Source: Desulfobacterales bacterium
GTDB taxonomy: Bacteria; Desulfobacterota; Desulfobacteria; Desulfobacterales; UBA11574
NCBI GenBank assembly: GCA_022340885.1
Contig: JAJDND010000020.1
Location: forward strand, 1 to 64,000
Length of the DNA stretch: 64,000 bases
Reading direction: 5' to 3'
Shown: positions 45,354-54,188 of the stretch, piece after piece
How positions within the stretch are numbered: the first letter of the stretch is position 1
How the letters are laid out: every line of letters starts with the position of its first letter
Made by a program: the position numbers and the translations under genes
Notes under the pieces: model-generated
What the model was told of the DNA's origin: nothing
What the model saw: only the letters and a program-made list of their open reading frames with translations
Database searches by the model: none

Positions 45354-45938
45354 ATGGATGATCATATCAAAATTCAACTGAAAGTTACATCCCTGCTGCT
45401 GGAGTATCCGGATGAAGTGTTCATACGGTCCTTGCCGCTGATTGAAATCCGAATTGCGCAGTTGCCGGATTCATATGCAAAGGACAAACTGGTTCGATTT
45501 ACGTCTTACTTACAAACTACACCCCTTATCCATCTTCAGGAAACCTATACCGAAGCATTCGACATGAATCCCTCAACATGTCTGAATCTGACCTATCACC
45601 TTTTGGGAGACAGCGAAAAACGGGGGAACGTCATGGCCTGTATGCGTCAGATTTATCGTGAGGCGGGTTATGAGACGACTACCGGCGAATTGCCGGATTA
45701 TCTGCCGTTAATCCTGGAATTTTTATCTGAATGCCCGGCGTCCGACAGGACCGAAACGTTGTGGTCATATCTCGGCGCCGTTGAAAAACCGGCCGGCGCC
45801 TTGAGAAACGCCGGCAATCCCTATTCGCTGCTGCTGGATGTTGTCCGGGATCTGGCGGCTGAGTTCAGTGTTCAGTGCTCGGAGGTCAGAGTTCGGAAGT
45901 CAGAGGACGGAAGACAGAGGACAGAGGACCGATGGTAG
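45354..45938 (+). CDS. narJ: Nitrate reductase assembly chaperone NarJ (repeat-extended C-terminus)
   Basis: NarJ is the cytoplasmic chaperone that inserts the Mo cofactor into NarG and holds the NarGH complex until it docks on NarI. Residues 1-170 fit the TorD/NarJ family (SLLLEYPDE, FDMNPSTCLNLTYHLLGDSEKRG, ELPDYLPLILEFL). The rest, about 24 residues from FSVQCSEVRV to EDRW, is Arg/Glu/Ser-rich and is coded by the same microrepeat that fills the downstream spacer (45866-46165). The normal end has probably been replaced by repeat-coded sequence. The function may still be intact, as the NarJ tail is not well conserved. Confidence 0.88.
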   Translation: MDDHIKIQLKVTSLLLEYPDEVFIRSLPLIEIRIAQLPDSYAKDKLVRFTSYLQTTPLIHLQETYTEAFDMNPSTCLNLTYHLLGDSEKRGNVMACMRQIYREAGYETTTGELPDYLPLILEFLSECPASDRTETLWSYLGAVEKPAGALRNAGNPYSLLLDVVRDLAAEFSVQCSEVRVRKSEDGRQRTEDRW

Positions 45939-46170
45939 AAGGAAGATCGCCCTCCGATGGCGGGTAAACTTCGCTCGGAAGAGGGACGATGGGCGAAGGA
46001 CCAGAGGTCGGAGATCGGAGGTCGGATGTCGGAAGCAATAAGGAAGAGGAAGAGAGAACATGCAGAGGATGGGGAACAGACGACGGATGAAGGGCGACAG
46101 AAGACAGACATTTTGTCCTCTGACATCCGACCTCCGACCTCTGACTTCTATTCTCCGATCCGTCAATCGA
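45866..46170. repeat. Microrepeat across the narJ 3' end and narJ-narI spacer
   Basis: Units such as gttcggaagtcagaggacgg, aagacagaggacagaggacc, gaccagaggtcggagatcgg and ctctgacatccgacctccga cover about 300 bp, including the last 24 codons of narJ. The two halves (purine-rich then pyrimidine-rich) are complementary, so a long imperfect hairpin can form between narJ and narI. Confidence 0.7.
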
Positions 46171-46203
46171 CCATCATAAAAAGCTAAAGATTGGGGTCGA
46201 AAG

Positions 46204-46878
46204 ATGAACATTGCAAACAATTTGGCGTTTGTCGTTTTTCCGTATCTGATGCTGACCGTCTTTGTGGTCGGCCATATTTATCGGTATGTGACCGATTCCC
46301 TCGGCTGGAACGCGAGATCCAGCGAATTTTTGGAAAAAAAGCAGCTTTTTTACGGCGCGACCATATTTCACTGGGGAATTTTGTTGACCCTTTTGGGCCA
46401 TGCCGGGGGTCTGCTGATCCCCCAAAAGGTCTTTGACGCCGTCGGCATCAACGGAGACACCCACACCATGATTGCCTATTATACCGGTTGGCTTGCCGGC
46501 GGCGCAGCATTTGCCGGTTCAGTACTGTTGCTGATACGCAGGGTCACCCGCAGAAGAATAAAGGCAACGAGCTTAGTGAATGACTACGTTACGTTGATCG
46601 GATTGGTTATCGTAACAGGGCTCGGTTTCTATAACGTGGTTTTTGGCCACTTTTACGTTCTGGATTCCGTGGCACCGTGGATTCGGAGCATTGTGACGTT
46701 TTTACCCAAGCCGGAGCTGATGCTTGGGGTTCCCTTGAGTTACAAGGTTCATATTGTCAGTGCGTTGGCGTTGCTCGGATTTTCTCCGTTCAGCCGTCTC
46801 GTGCATATTTGGAGCGCGCCGTTTACCTACTTTCCGAGGAGATGGATTTTGTTCCGCCGCAGCGTTGCGGATTTGTGA
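46204..46878 (+). CDS. narI: Respiratory nitrate reductase gamma subunit (cytochrome b)
   Basis: NarI anchors NarGH in the membrane and oxidises quinol. The 224-residue length is equal to E. coli (225), with five membrane segments. The haem ligands are visible as two pairs: FHWGILLTLLGHAGG (His spacing 10, like His56/His66) and YKVHIVSALALLGFSPFSRLVH (first 20 residues; His spacing 18, like His187/His205). It would take electrons from the quinone pool fed by complex I. A family 2 hairpin starts right after its stop codon. Confidence 0.97.
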   Translation: MNIANNLAFVVFPYLMLTVFVVGHIYRYVTDSLGWNARSSEFLEKKQLFYGATIFHWGILLTLLGHAGGLLIPQKVFDAVGINGDTHTMIAYYTGWLAGGAAFAGSVLLLIRRVTRRRIKATSLVNDYVTLIGLVIVTGLGFYNVVFGHFYVLDSVAPWIRSIVTFLPKPELMLGVPLSYKVHIVSALALLGFSPFSRLVHIWSAPFTYFPRRWILFRRSVADL

Positions 46879-46938
46879 ATAAAATCGTGTAACGATTTTA
46901 TGAAACGCGGCGATGCCGCTTGGCTTGGTGAAAGGCTG
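46879..46938. repeat. Family 2 double hairpin, narI-narK spacer
   Basis: A 10-bp stem (ATAAAATCGT/ACGATTTTAT, loop GTA) is followed by GAAAC and a GCGGC-GAT-GCCGC stem, then GGTGAAAGGCT. It begins one base after the narI stop. A 58-nt copy with few differences lies at 54189-54246. It could attenuate or process the message before narK. Confidence 0.6.
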
Positions 46939-46967
46939 GGGATTTAAATATAAACAGAGGTTCAAAA

Positions 46968-48275
46968 ATGGATGAAAATGTGTGTTATGCCAAATCTTCC
47001 CGCCGGGAAGCGTTAACCTGGACCACTCTGGCGTTTTTCGGCGGTTTTGCGGGGGTTTCAGCGTACGGCCCCATTGTCGCCAAGTTAAAAGACGCCATGG
47101 CGCTCAGCCCCTTGTCCATCGGGTTGCTGGCAGCATGTCCCGCATTGACCGGCTCGCTGCTGAGAATCCCGTTCGGCGCCATGGTGGATCGAATGGGCGG
47201 TAAAAAGCCGATCCTCGTACTGTTGGGGCTGGCGGTTGCGGGAATTGCCGGGATCACAATACTTTTCGGCTTGTCGCCGACGCCCAAACCCTCCTATTTT
47301 TCATTTTTCCTTATGTTCGGTATTTTATGCGGTTGTGGTATAGCTGTATTTTCCGTAGGCATTCCGGCCGTCTCTTACTGGTATCCGCAGAAAAGCCAAG
47401 GCATTGCCCTTGCCGTTTACGCCGGCCTGGGCAATCTTGCGCCCGGCATCTTCGCCCTGCTGCTGCCCGTTTTGGCGGTTTCTCTGGGATTTACCTTTTC
47501 ATATGTGCTATGGTTCGGAATGCTTCTGATGCTGATTGTACTGGTCTTTATTTTTATGAAAGATGCACCCTATTTCCAGTATAAGGACATGGGGATAGAC
47601 ATCGACCCTGAAGCCCTGTTTTTGGCCTGCGGCGAAGAATTGATTCCATCCGGAACTGCGCTGGCTTCCATCCGAAAAGCCGGTGCCGACTGGCGAACCT
47701 GGATTCTTACCTTTTTTTATTTTGTTACATTCGGAGGGTTTATTGCACTGACAGTCTGGCTGCCGACCTACTGGGCGGATTTTTTTAAAATCAGTATCGT
47801 CAAGGCAGGCTTGTTGACCGCTGCTTATTCTTTGTCATCCAGTTTGCTCAGGGTTCTCGGCGGCTTTTATTCCGATCGAATCAGCGGAGAGAGGGTCGTG
47901 TTCTATTCTTTTATTATCGTGGGCGTCGGCGCTTTGACAATGATGCTGGCCCCCCGAACGTTTTCCATTGCTTTTGCCGGCCAGATGTTGCTGGCATTGG
48001 GCATGGGATTTGCCAATGCAGGCGTATTCAAGCTGGTTCCCAAGTATACCCCGGCTGCGGTCGGCGGCGCCGCCGGGATTGTAGGCGGGCTCGGCGCATT
48101 CGGCGGTTTTGCCATACCTCCGGTCATGGGGCTTTTTGTCAAACTGTATGGCACCGGCGGTTATGCGTCTGGTTTTTCGGTATTCCTGATCCTGGCGGTG
48201 GTTGCATTGATTTTGTTCGCTGTGTTGAATCGATATGCAACGGTCAAGTCTGAAGACATCCCGAATGCCGCATGA
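46968..48275 (+). CDS. narK: NarK-type nitrate/nitrite transporter (MFS)
   Basis: The 435-residue protein is a 12-helix MFS carrier of the nitrate/nitrite porter family. Both signature stretches are recognisable (AGLGNLAPGIF and GGLGAFGGFAIPP). The two substrate-binding arginines have counterparts in LLRIPFGAMVDRMGG (helix 2) and LLRVLGGFYSDR (helix 8). The position after narI on the same strand supports nitrate uptake or nitrite export. The gene order G-H-J-I-K differs from E. coli K-G-H-J-I. The start at 46968 has AGAGG upstream. The direction of transport is unknown. Confidence 0.9.
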   Translation: MDENVCYAKSSRREALTWTTLAFFGGFAGVSAYGPIVAKLKDAMALSPLSIGLLAACPALTGSLLRIPFGAMVDRMGGKKPILVLLGLAVAGIAGITILFGLSPTPKPSYFSFFLMFGILCGCGIAVFSVGIPAVSYWYPQKSQGIALAVYAGLGNLAPGIFALLLPVLAVSLGFTFSYVLWFGMLLMLIVLVFIFMKDAPYFQYKDMGIDIDPEALFLACGEELIPSGTALASIRKAGADWRTWILTFFYFVTFGGFIALTVWLPTYWADFFKISIVKAGLLTAAYSLSSSLLRVLGGFYSDRISGERVVFYSFIIVGVGALTMMLAPRTFSIAFAGQMLLALGMGFANAGVFKLVPKYTPAAVGGAAGIVGGLGAFGGFAIPPVMGLFVKLYGTGGYASGFSVFLILAVVALILFAVLNRYATVKSEDIPNAA

Positions 48276-48356
48276 AAGCGCCTGTTCATAAGGAGGTGCA
48301 TTTCCCTATTTCCCCGTTTTCTGCGTGACCATGATGCGTTTAAAGAAAGGAAGGAT

Positions 48357-48566
48357 TTAAATCCCCATGCTTTTGAGCACTTCATTGATCTGTTGGGTAC
48401 TTATGTATCCCAATTCCCACAAAATTTGACCGATGAGTCGATGCCCGACGCCTTCCGTGTCTTCCCTGATCTGGATTTTCATAGCCTCGAAAAGCTGTTC
48501 GAGGGAAATGAATCCTTTGTCTATGGCAACAGCACCAAAACGTTTGTCAAGCATTCCTTCAGCCAT
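48357..48566 (-). CDS. Small helical protein of unknown function
   Basis: The 69-residue protein is supported by a strong ribosome site (AAGGAGG) 8 bases before the start at 48566. It has two similar halves of the type FG-x-IA-x-KGFISLEQLFEAM and RLIGQILWELGYISTQQINEVL. This 'longer-shorter helix pair' is like the N-terminal helices of type II secretion/MshE ATPases and small stand-alone relatives in Desulfobacterota. There is no signal peptide or Cys. It is convergent with narK. It may bind cyclic nucleotides or a partner ATPase; this is a guess from the motif only. Confidence 0.75.
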   Translation of the reverse strand: MAEGMLDKRFGAVAIDKGFISLEQLFEAMKIQIREDTEGVGHRLIGQILWELGYISTQQINEVLKSMGI

Positions 48567-48992
48567 ATTCTGCCTCCTTTTCCTGCGGTGAGATGAACAC
48601 CGAACCCCAACTGCCGAAAACTACCGGTATAACACCATATGCCGAATACACCATCGCTCCGGTACGGTCAAGGGAAAACCAACATGTATCTTCACCGGTT
48701 ATATGCCGGATAGGTTATATCAAGTATTGACAAACGTATCGCGCATAGAGCATAAAGCAGAGAGCAGAGGGCGATGGCCGGAAGTCAGAGGCCGGAAGAT
48801 GAGAAGATTAGAAAATCAGAAGGTTAGAAAGAAAGATGTCAGAGGTCAGAAGACGAGTTGCCTGTTTTCCGTCGCCTGTCATATGATCCATCAATCATCA
48901 ATCAACAATCATATATCAAAAATAAAATAGAGCCTAACCTTCAAATCATTTAACGAATCGACCATGTAACCAACATATAAGGAACGATCCCT
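48567..48992. other. 426-bp region upstream of the ATP-grasp gene
   Basis: Holds the ribosome site of the small helical gene, a stretch with no features (48600-48740), microrepeats (48745-48860; ggccggaagtcagaggccgg, gaagatgagaagattagaaa) and a catcaatcatcaatcaacaa block (48890-48912). The last 80 bp are AT-rich and may hold the promoter. Confidence 0.5.
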
Positions 48993-50597
48993 ATGGCCAA
49001 GAAAACCATCGGCTTTGTCGGACCCGACGGCAGGACCTGCATGTGCGCCTATACGGTATCGACCGTTGAACAGGACCGCTTTACCGGCGCCGTTATCAAG
49101 GGCATGACGGGCATGGGCCCTGTAATGGATGCCCTCAGGGGAAAGAAAAAATGGATGTTGAAAATTTTTCCCTTTCCCGGAAAATCGCTGGATGATTACA
49201 AAACCGCTATTATAACGGCGCTCGAAACCAAAGAGATTGACTGTGCCGTGATCATGCCCGAGGACTTGATCTATGACGGAATCGTCGACGAACTCATCGA
49301 TGCCGGTTACGGCGACCGGATCATCGGCCTGACCAAAGAAGCATCTTTTATCGAAGGCGATAAAGTCAAAGCCAAAACCTGGATGAAAAGAGCCGGTGTA
49401 CCTGTTGCCCCTTTCAAGGTGGTCGATGCGAAAGACCTTATGCAAATCAAGCGTATTGTCACCCACTTTATCCGAATTCACGGCGGCGCGGTTTTCAAAT
49501 ACCCTTACAGTGCCGGCGGCAAAGGTTCCCGGCCGGTTTTCAGGGTCGAAGACATCCTCGATGTGCGGAACATACTGCTCAAAGATTACAGTGAAAATTA
49601 TAAAATAAGGCACGGAGACCGAAAATGGCCGCTGTTGATCGAGGCTTGGAAATCCGAAATCGAGATCAGCTTTACTGCCATCATCGACAAAAGAGGCAAC
49701 TTCTGCATCCTTCCCACGGCCATGGATTACCCCCTTCGCTTCGAAGGGCCGCCGAGTCAGACCAATCCGGTGACCGGCGGCATGGGTGCGATCGGCATGC
49801 ATCCTGGCGAAACACCCGAACTGATTGAGATGGTCGGAGATAAAATCATCCGCCCCTTTGTGAAAGAAATGAAAAAAGGCGGCATCCTCCGGCCATGCAT
49901 TCTCTATCCGGGGTGTCGCGTATCCATTGATCCCGACACCGGAAAACCCGTAGGTATTCTTGTCTACGAAATGAATATCCGCGCCGGTGAACCTGAAATG
50001 CAGGTTGTGGCCCGGCGACTCAAGAATCTGGGCGAGCTGATCGTCGCCGCGCTCGACGGCGGGCTGGATGCCGTAAAACCGGATGTACGATCGGATCAGA
50101 TTTCCATCTGCATCGCACTGGTCACCGGTCCGGGTGGCCCCCACGGTCAGAAGGGATACCCGGATTCTTACACCAAGTACGAACCGGTTCTCATTAATTA
50201 CAAAAGCCTTTCAAAGCGGGGTATTCTCATTGTACCGTCGAATATGAGCTGGGATGAAGAGAGACGACGGTTGATCTCCGACGGCTCACGGGTGTGTTAT
50301 TTGAGTAAAAATGCAACCATCAAACCCGGACAAAAAAGAGGCGAAGTCGCAAAAGCGCTCCGGACCGCACTTCTGCAGGCGTTTGACTTTGGTCTTGTGA
50401 GGGTGGTTCCCAGGGAAGCGGAAGAAACGTTCGAGCCTGCACAGATACTTTACGAGCAGGGCAACATCACCGAAGACGAATTCAACAAGGCCAGGGCTGC
50501 TTTTGAAAAAGCCAATCGTCTCGCCATCCGCCGGGACCCCGGCCGGATTTATGAAGAATGGGACGAACTTTTTCCTGACTGGCAGCTGAATACATAA
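48993..50597 (+). CDS. PurD-like ATP-grasp ligase, divergent
   Basis: The 534-residue protein has an ATP-grasp core of the phosphoribosylamine-glycine ligase type. The glycine-rich loop is KYPYSAGGKGSR (about 168-179). The characteristic TNPVTGGMGAIGMHPGETPE and YEMNIRAGEPEMQVV (metal-binding Glu and Asn) follow. The N-terminal domain (FVGPDGRTCMCAYTVSTVE) and the C-terminal 100 residues (EEWDELFPDW) do not match ordinary PurD, which begins with a GGREHA motif and is about 430 residues. It may be a PurD variant or a ligase for another amine/acid pair. serA follows 15 bases downstream on the same strand, so the two are likely co-transcribed. Confidence 0.75.
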   Translation: MAKKTIGFVGPDGRTCMCAYTVSTVEQDRFTGAVIKGMTGMGPVMDALRGKKKWMLKIFPFPGKSLDDYKTAIITALETKEIDCAVIMPEDLIYDGIVDELIDAGYGDRIIGLTKEASFIEGDKVKAKTWMKRAGVPVAPFKVVDAKDLMQIKRIVTHFIRIHGGAVFKYPYSAGGKGSRPVFRVEDILDVRNILLKDYSENYKIRHGDRKWPLLIEAWKSEIEISFTAIIDKRGNFCILPTAMDYPLRFEGPPSQTNPVTGGMGAIGMHPGETPELIEMVGDKIIRPFVKEMKKGGILRPCILYPGCRVSIDPDTGKPVGILVYEMNIRAGEPEMQVVARRLKNLGELIVAALDGGLDAVKPDVRSDQISICIALVTGPGGPHGQKGYPDSYTKYEPVLINYKSLSKRGILIVPSNMSWDEERRRLISDGSRVCYLSKNATIKPGQKRGEVAKALRTALLQAFDFGLVRVVPREAEETFEPAQILYEQGNITEDEFNKARAAFEKANRLAIRRDPGRIYEEWDELFPDWQLNT

Positions 50598-50612
50598 TCA
50601 AGGAGACATACC

Positions 50613-52199
50613 ATGAAAGTGCTGGTCAGCGATAATCTGGGAGAAGCCGGTATCCGGATGTTGCAGGAAGAAGAAGGCATCGACGTCGATGTCGGGACCG
50701 GGCTGGACCCCGAAGCGCTCAAAAGCATTATCCCGGCATACGACGGCCTGATTATTCGAAGCGCCACCAAGGTGACCGAAGATCTTTTAACCGCCGCAGC
50801 GCGCCTTAAAGTCGTGGGTCGCGCGGGTATCGGTTTGGATAACGTGGACATTCCCGCTGCAACCAAACGGGGCATCATTGTCATGAATACCCCCGGCGGC
50901 AATGTCATCACCACGGCGGAACATACCATCGGCATGTTAATGGCGCTGTCGCGGAATGTTCCCGAAGGAACCGCCTCGTTAAAAGCCGGACGTTGGGACA
51001 AAAAAAAGCTTCAGGGAAGAGAGGTGTACAATAAAACACTCGGTGTTATCGGATATGGTAAAATCGGCTCAATTGTCGCAGATCTTGCACGCGGGTTGAG
51101 AATGCAGGTGATTGTTTATGATCCTTTTGTCACACCCGAACAGTTCGAAAAGGCCGGATTTGAAAGCGTATCCCTTGAAGAACTGTATAACAGGTCCGAT
51201 TACATCACCATCCATGTTCCCAAGTTCAAGGAAACCATAGGCCTGCTGAACAAAGGCGCCTTCGATCAGATGAAAGACGGGGTCATGATCATCAACTGCG
51301 CAAGAGGCGGGATCGTTGATGAAAGCGCCCTTCTCGATGCCCTTGTTTCGGGGAAAGTGGCGGGAGCGGCTCTGGATGTTTTTGAAACAGAACCTCCCGG
51401 GCCGGCCCCGTTGATCCAACATGAACGCTTGATCTGCACGCCGCACCTCGGGGCTTCCACCATTGAAGCCCAGACAAAAGTGGCCGTGGATGTGGCCCGC
51501 CAGATAATCGATTATCTCAAGTACGGCACCATTATGAACGCCGTCAATGTCCCCTCGATCACCGGTGATTTGCTCAAACAAATAAAACCGCTGCTGACCC
51601 TGGCCGATCATATCGGCAGTCTCCAGATCCAGCTTATCCAGGGGCCTGTTGAAGAAGTGTCCATTGAATATGCAGGAGATTTCAAAGGGCTCGACCTGTC
51701 GCCGGTTTCGACGGCGGTGTTGAGGGGCTTGCTGGCTCCGGTGGTAAAGGATGATGTCAATTTTGTCAATGCTCAGATCCTTGCAAAAGAGAGAGGTATT
51801 AGGGTCAAAGAGATAAAAAGCGATACGCCGGAAGAATATATCAGTCTGATCACCGTTCGTGTTACGACCCCTAAAACGACCAATAGCGTATCCGGGACCC
51901 TTTTCGGCAAAGATAAAATGAGGATCGTAAAGATTAACAACTTCAGGCTCGAACTCATCCCGGAAGGACACCTGGCGCTGATATATGCCCTCGAAAAACC
52001 CGGCGCCATCGGAAGTTTTTCCTCGCTGTTGGGCAACAAAAAAATCAGAATCGACCAGATGCACCTGGGCCGTGAAGAAACCGGAAAAATGAACATCATT
52101 TACCTCAAAACCAATATCCGGATTTCCAATGCGGTGGTCGAACAACTGCTGGATCTCCCGCTGATCATATCGGTAACCCGTCTGGAGTTTGAAACATAG
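50613..52199 (+). CDS. serA: D-3-phosphoglycerate dehydrogenase
   Basis: First step of serine synthesis: oxidation of 3-phosphoglycerate with NAD. The NAD-binding motif is GVIGYGKIGSIVADLARG, and the catalytic residues are in CARGGIVDE (Arg), FETEPP (Glu) and TPHLGAST (His). The 528-residue length is that of the long form with an extra domain and a C-terminal ACT domain (KIRIDQMHLGREE), which usually binds serine for feedback control. It starts 15 bases after the PurD-like gene. GGAGA precedes the start. Confidence 0.96.
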   Translation: MKVLVSDNLGEAGIRMLQEEEGIDVDVGTGLDPEALKSIIPAYDGLIIRSATKVTEDLLTAAARLKVVGRAGIGLDNVDIPAATKRGIIVMNTPGGNVITTAEHTIGMLMALSRNVPEGTASLKAGRWDKKKLQGREVYNKTLGVIGYGKIGSIVADLARGLRMQVIVYDPFVTPEQFEKAGFESVSLEELYNRSDYITIHVPKFKETIGLLNKGAFDQMKDGVMIINCARGGIVDESALLDALVSGKVAGAALDVFETEPPGPAPLIQHERLICTPHLGASTIEAQTKVAVDVARQIIDYLKYGTIMNAVNVPSITGDLLKQIKPLLTLADHIGSLQIQLIQGPVEEVSIEYAGDFKGLDLSPVSTAVLRGLLAPVVKDDVNFVNAQILAKERGIRVKEIKSDTPEEYISLITVRVTTPKTTNSVSGTLFGKDKMRIVKINNFRLELIPEGHLALIYALEKPGAIGSFSSLLGNKKIRIDQMHLGREETGKMNIIYLKTNIRISNAVVEQLLDLPLIISVTRLEFET

Positions 52200-52292
52200 C
52201 GAGACCTGTCTCTTGTCATCCAGGCAAAGGTGCTTATTATTCGTTTTCCGGTCTCCCGGAGCATTGGATTTTAGATTGGGAAAAAAGAAATC

Positions 52293-54143
52293 ATGCCGAA
52301 AACACTCACCAATCACGCATTGAGAAATATCGCTATCATCGCTCATGTCGACCATGGCAAGACGACCTTGGTGGATGCCATGTTTCGCCAAAGCGGCCTG
52401 TTCAGGGCCAACCAAGACGTTCATGAGCGACTCATGGACACCATGGATCTGGAACGGGAGCGCGGGATTACCATTGCGGCAAAGAACTGCTCCGTTCAGT
52501 GGAAAAGCGTCCGCATCAATATTATCGACACACCGGGCCACGCTGATTTCGGCGGGGAGGTCGAACGGGCGTTGTCCATGGCCGACGGCGCCATTTTATT
52601 GGTTGACGCGGCGGAAGGTCCTCTGCCCCAAACACGGTTCGTGCTCAAAAAAGCACTGGCTGCGGGCCTGAAAATCATAGTTCTCATCAACAAAATCGAT
52701 CGGCCGGACGCCAGGCCCGGGAAGGTCTTAGATGAAATCTACGATCTTTTGATCGATCTGGATGCGACAGAGGACCAACTCGAATTTCCCCTGCTTTATA
52801 CGGTGGGCCGGGACGGTATCGCCAAAAAAAATCCGGAGGATGACGCGGTCCATCTTCACCTTCTTTTCGACACGATCATAGAGGAGATATCCGGCCCGTC
52901 ATACGATCCGGATGCCCCCTTCCAGATGCTCGTGTCGGATCTGGGATATTCGGACTTCATGGGCCGTCTGGCCGTCGGTAAAATATTTAACGGAACCGCC
53001 CGCGCAAGAGACACCCTGGTGTGCATCGGCAAGTCCGGGAAAAACAGTCCCCTTAAGGTAGCGAAGCTCCAAATTTACGAAGGCATGGCGTTAAAAGACG
53101 TGGATGAGGTTCAGCCCGGAGATATCGTGGTCTTGGCAGGTATTCAAGACGTCAACATCGGCGATACGATTTGCAACAGCCTTTTTCCGAAGGTCCTGCC
53201 CCGGATCAGCATCGATGAACCCACGGTATCCATGAAATTTACGGTCAACAATTCACCCCTCGGTGGCAAAGAAGGAAAATACATCCAATCGAGCCGGATT
53301 CGTGAGCGTCTGTTCAAGGAAACCCTTCTCAATGTTGCGATACAGGTAGAAAAAGCAGCGGACCAGGATAGTTTTTTGGTAAAAGGCCGGGGGGAATTTC
53401 AACTGGCGATTCTTATCGAAACCATGCGGCGGGAGGGTTACGAGTTCTGCGTCGGGCGACCGGAGGTCATCTATCGTTACGACAACGGACGGAAACTCGA
53501 ACCCATCGAGAAACTGCTGATCGATTGCGAAGAGCGTTTTCTCGGTGTGGTAACGGAAAAACTTTCCATGCGAAAAGGAAAGATGGCCAACCTGGTGAAC
53601 AAGGGAAGCGGCCGAATTCAGGTTGAGTTTTCAGTTCCTGTCCGCGGACTGATCGGATATCGAGACGAATTTCTCACGGACACCCGCGGAACCGGAATTA
53701 TGAATTTTATTTTTGACGGTTACGAAGAATTCAGGGGAGAATGCCCAAGTCGATTCACCGGTTCTATCGTATCGGACCGCAGCGGAAAGGCCGTGCCCTA
53801 TGCACTGTTTAATCTGGAACCCCGGGGCCGACTCTTTGTTACGCCGGGCGAACCGGTCTACGAAGGCATGATCGTAGGCGAACACAACCGGGGCATGGAC
53901 ATCAATGTGAATCCGTGCAAAGAAAAGAAGTTGAGCAACATGCGGGCGGCCGGCAAAGACGAAAACATTATTTTGTCGCCCTTTAAACCGATAACTCTCG
54001 AGCAGGCCATCACATTTATCCGGGAAGATGAATTGGTGGAGGTCACCCCCTTGTCGGTTCGTTTGCGAAAGTCCGTACTGTCCGCCCATCAACGACACAC
54101 CCTGCGTTCCACCCGTTTAAAAGAAAATTCTAATGTTGCATAA
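52293..54143 (+). CDS. typA: Ribosome-associated translational GTPase BipA/TypA
   Basis: BipA is an EF-G-like GTPase that binds the ribosome and supports 50S assembly and stress survival. The G motifs are AHVDHGKTT (G1), DTPGHAD (G3) and NKIDRPDARP (G4). The RERGITIAAKN switch region is present. The C-terminal BipA-specific part has RKGKMANLVNKGSGRI and NFIFDGYEEFRGE. The length (616 residues) matches the family (about 607). It is a single-copy housekeeping type gene here, without ties to its neighbours. Confidence 0.97.
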   Translation: MPKTLTNHALRNIAIIAHVDHGKTTLVDAMFRQSGLFRANQDVHERLMDTMDLERERGITIAAKNCSVQWKSVRINIIDTPGHADFGGEVERALSMADGAILLVDAAEGPLPQTRFVLKKALAAGLKIIVLINKIDRPDARPGKVLDEIYDLLIDLDATEDQLEFPLLYTVGRDGIAKKNPEDDAVHLHLLFDTIIEEISGPSYDPDAPFQMLVSDLGYSDFMGRLAVGKIFNGTARARDTLVCIGKSGKNSPLKVAKLQIYEGMALKDVDEVQPGDIVVLAGIQDVNIGDTICNSLFPKVLPRISIDEPTVSMKFTVNNSPLGGKEGKYIQSSRIRERLFKETLLNVAIQVEKAADQDSFLVKGRGEFQLAILIETMRREGYEFCVGRPEVIYRYDNGRKLEPIEKLLIDCEERFLGVVTEKLSMRKGKMANLVNKGSGRIQVEFSVPVRGLIGYRDEFLTDTRGTGIMNFIFDGYEEFRGECPSRFTGSIVSDRSGKAVPYALFNLEPRGRLFVTPGEPVYEGMIVGEHNRGMDINVNPCKEKKLSNMRAAGKDENIILSPFKPITLEQAITFIREDELVEVTPLSVRLRKSVLSAHQRHTLRSTRLKENSNVA

Positions 54144-54188
54144 ACAACATGGCAACAGTCGAATCATATATTCGAGTTTCAAACAAAA

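Noticed and set aside
45866..46170. CRISPR-like repeat array
   Set aside because: Units are short, degenerate and have no spacers of constant length; no cas gene is near.
48301..48356. A gene after the AAGGAGG-like sequence downstream of narK
   Set aside because: Only 9-10 codons are open after it; not supportable.
48909..50144. Minus-strand open frame of 411 codons
   Set aside because: Antisense to the PurD-like gene, no ribosome site, no recognisable domain.
51069..52541. Minus-strand open frame of 490 codons
   Set aside because: Antisense to serA and the start of typA; both sense genes are secure.
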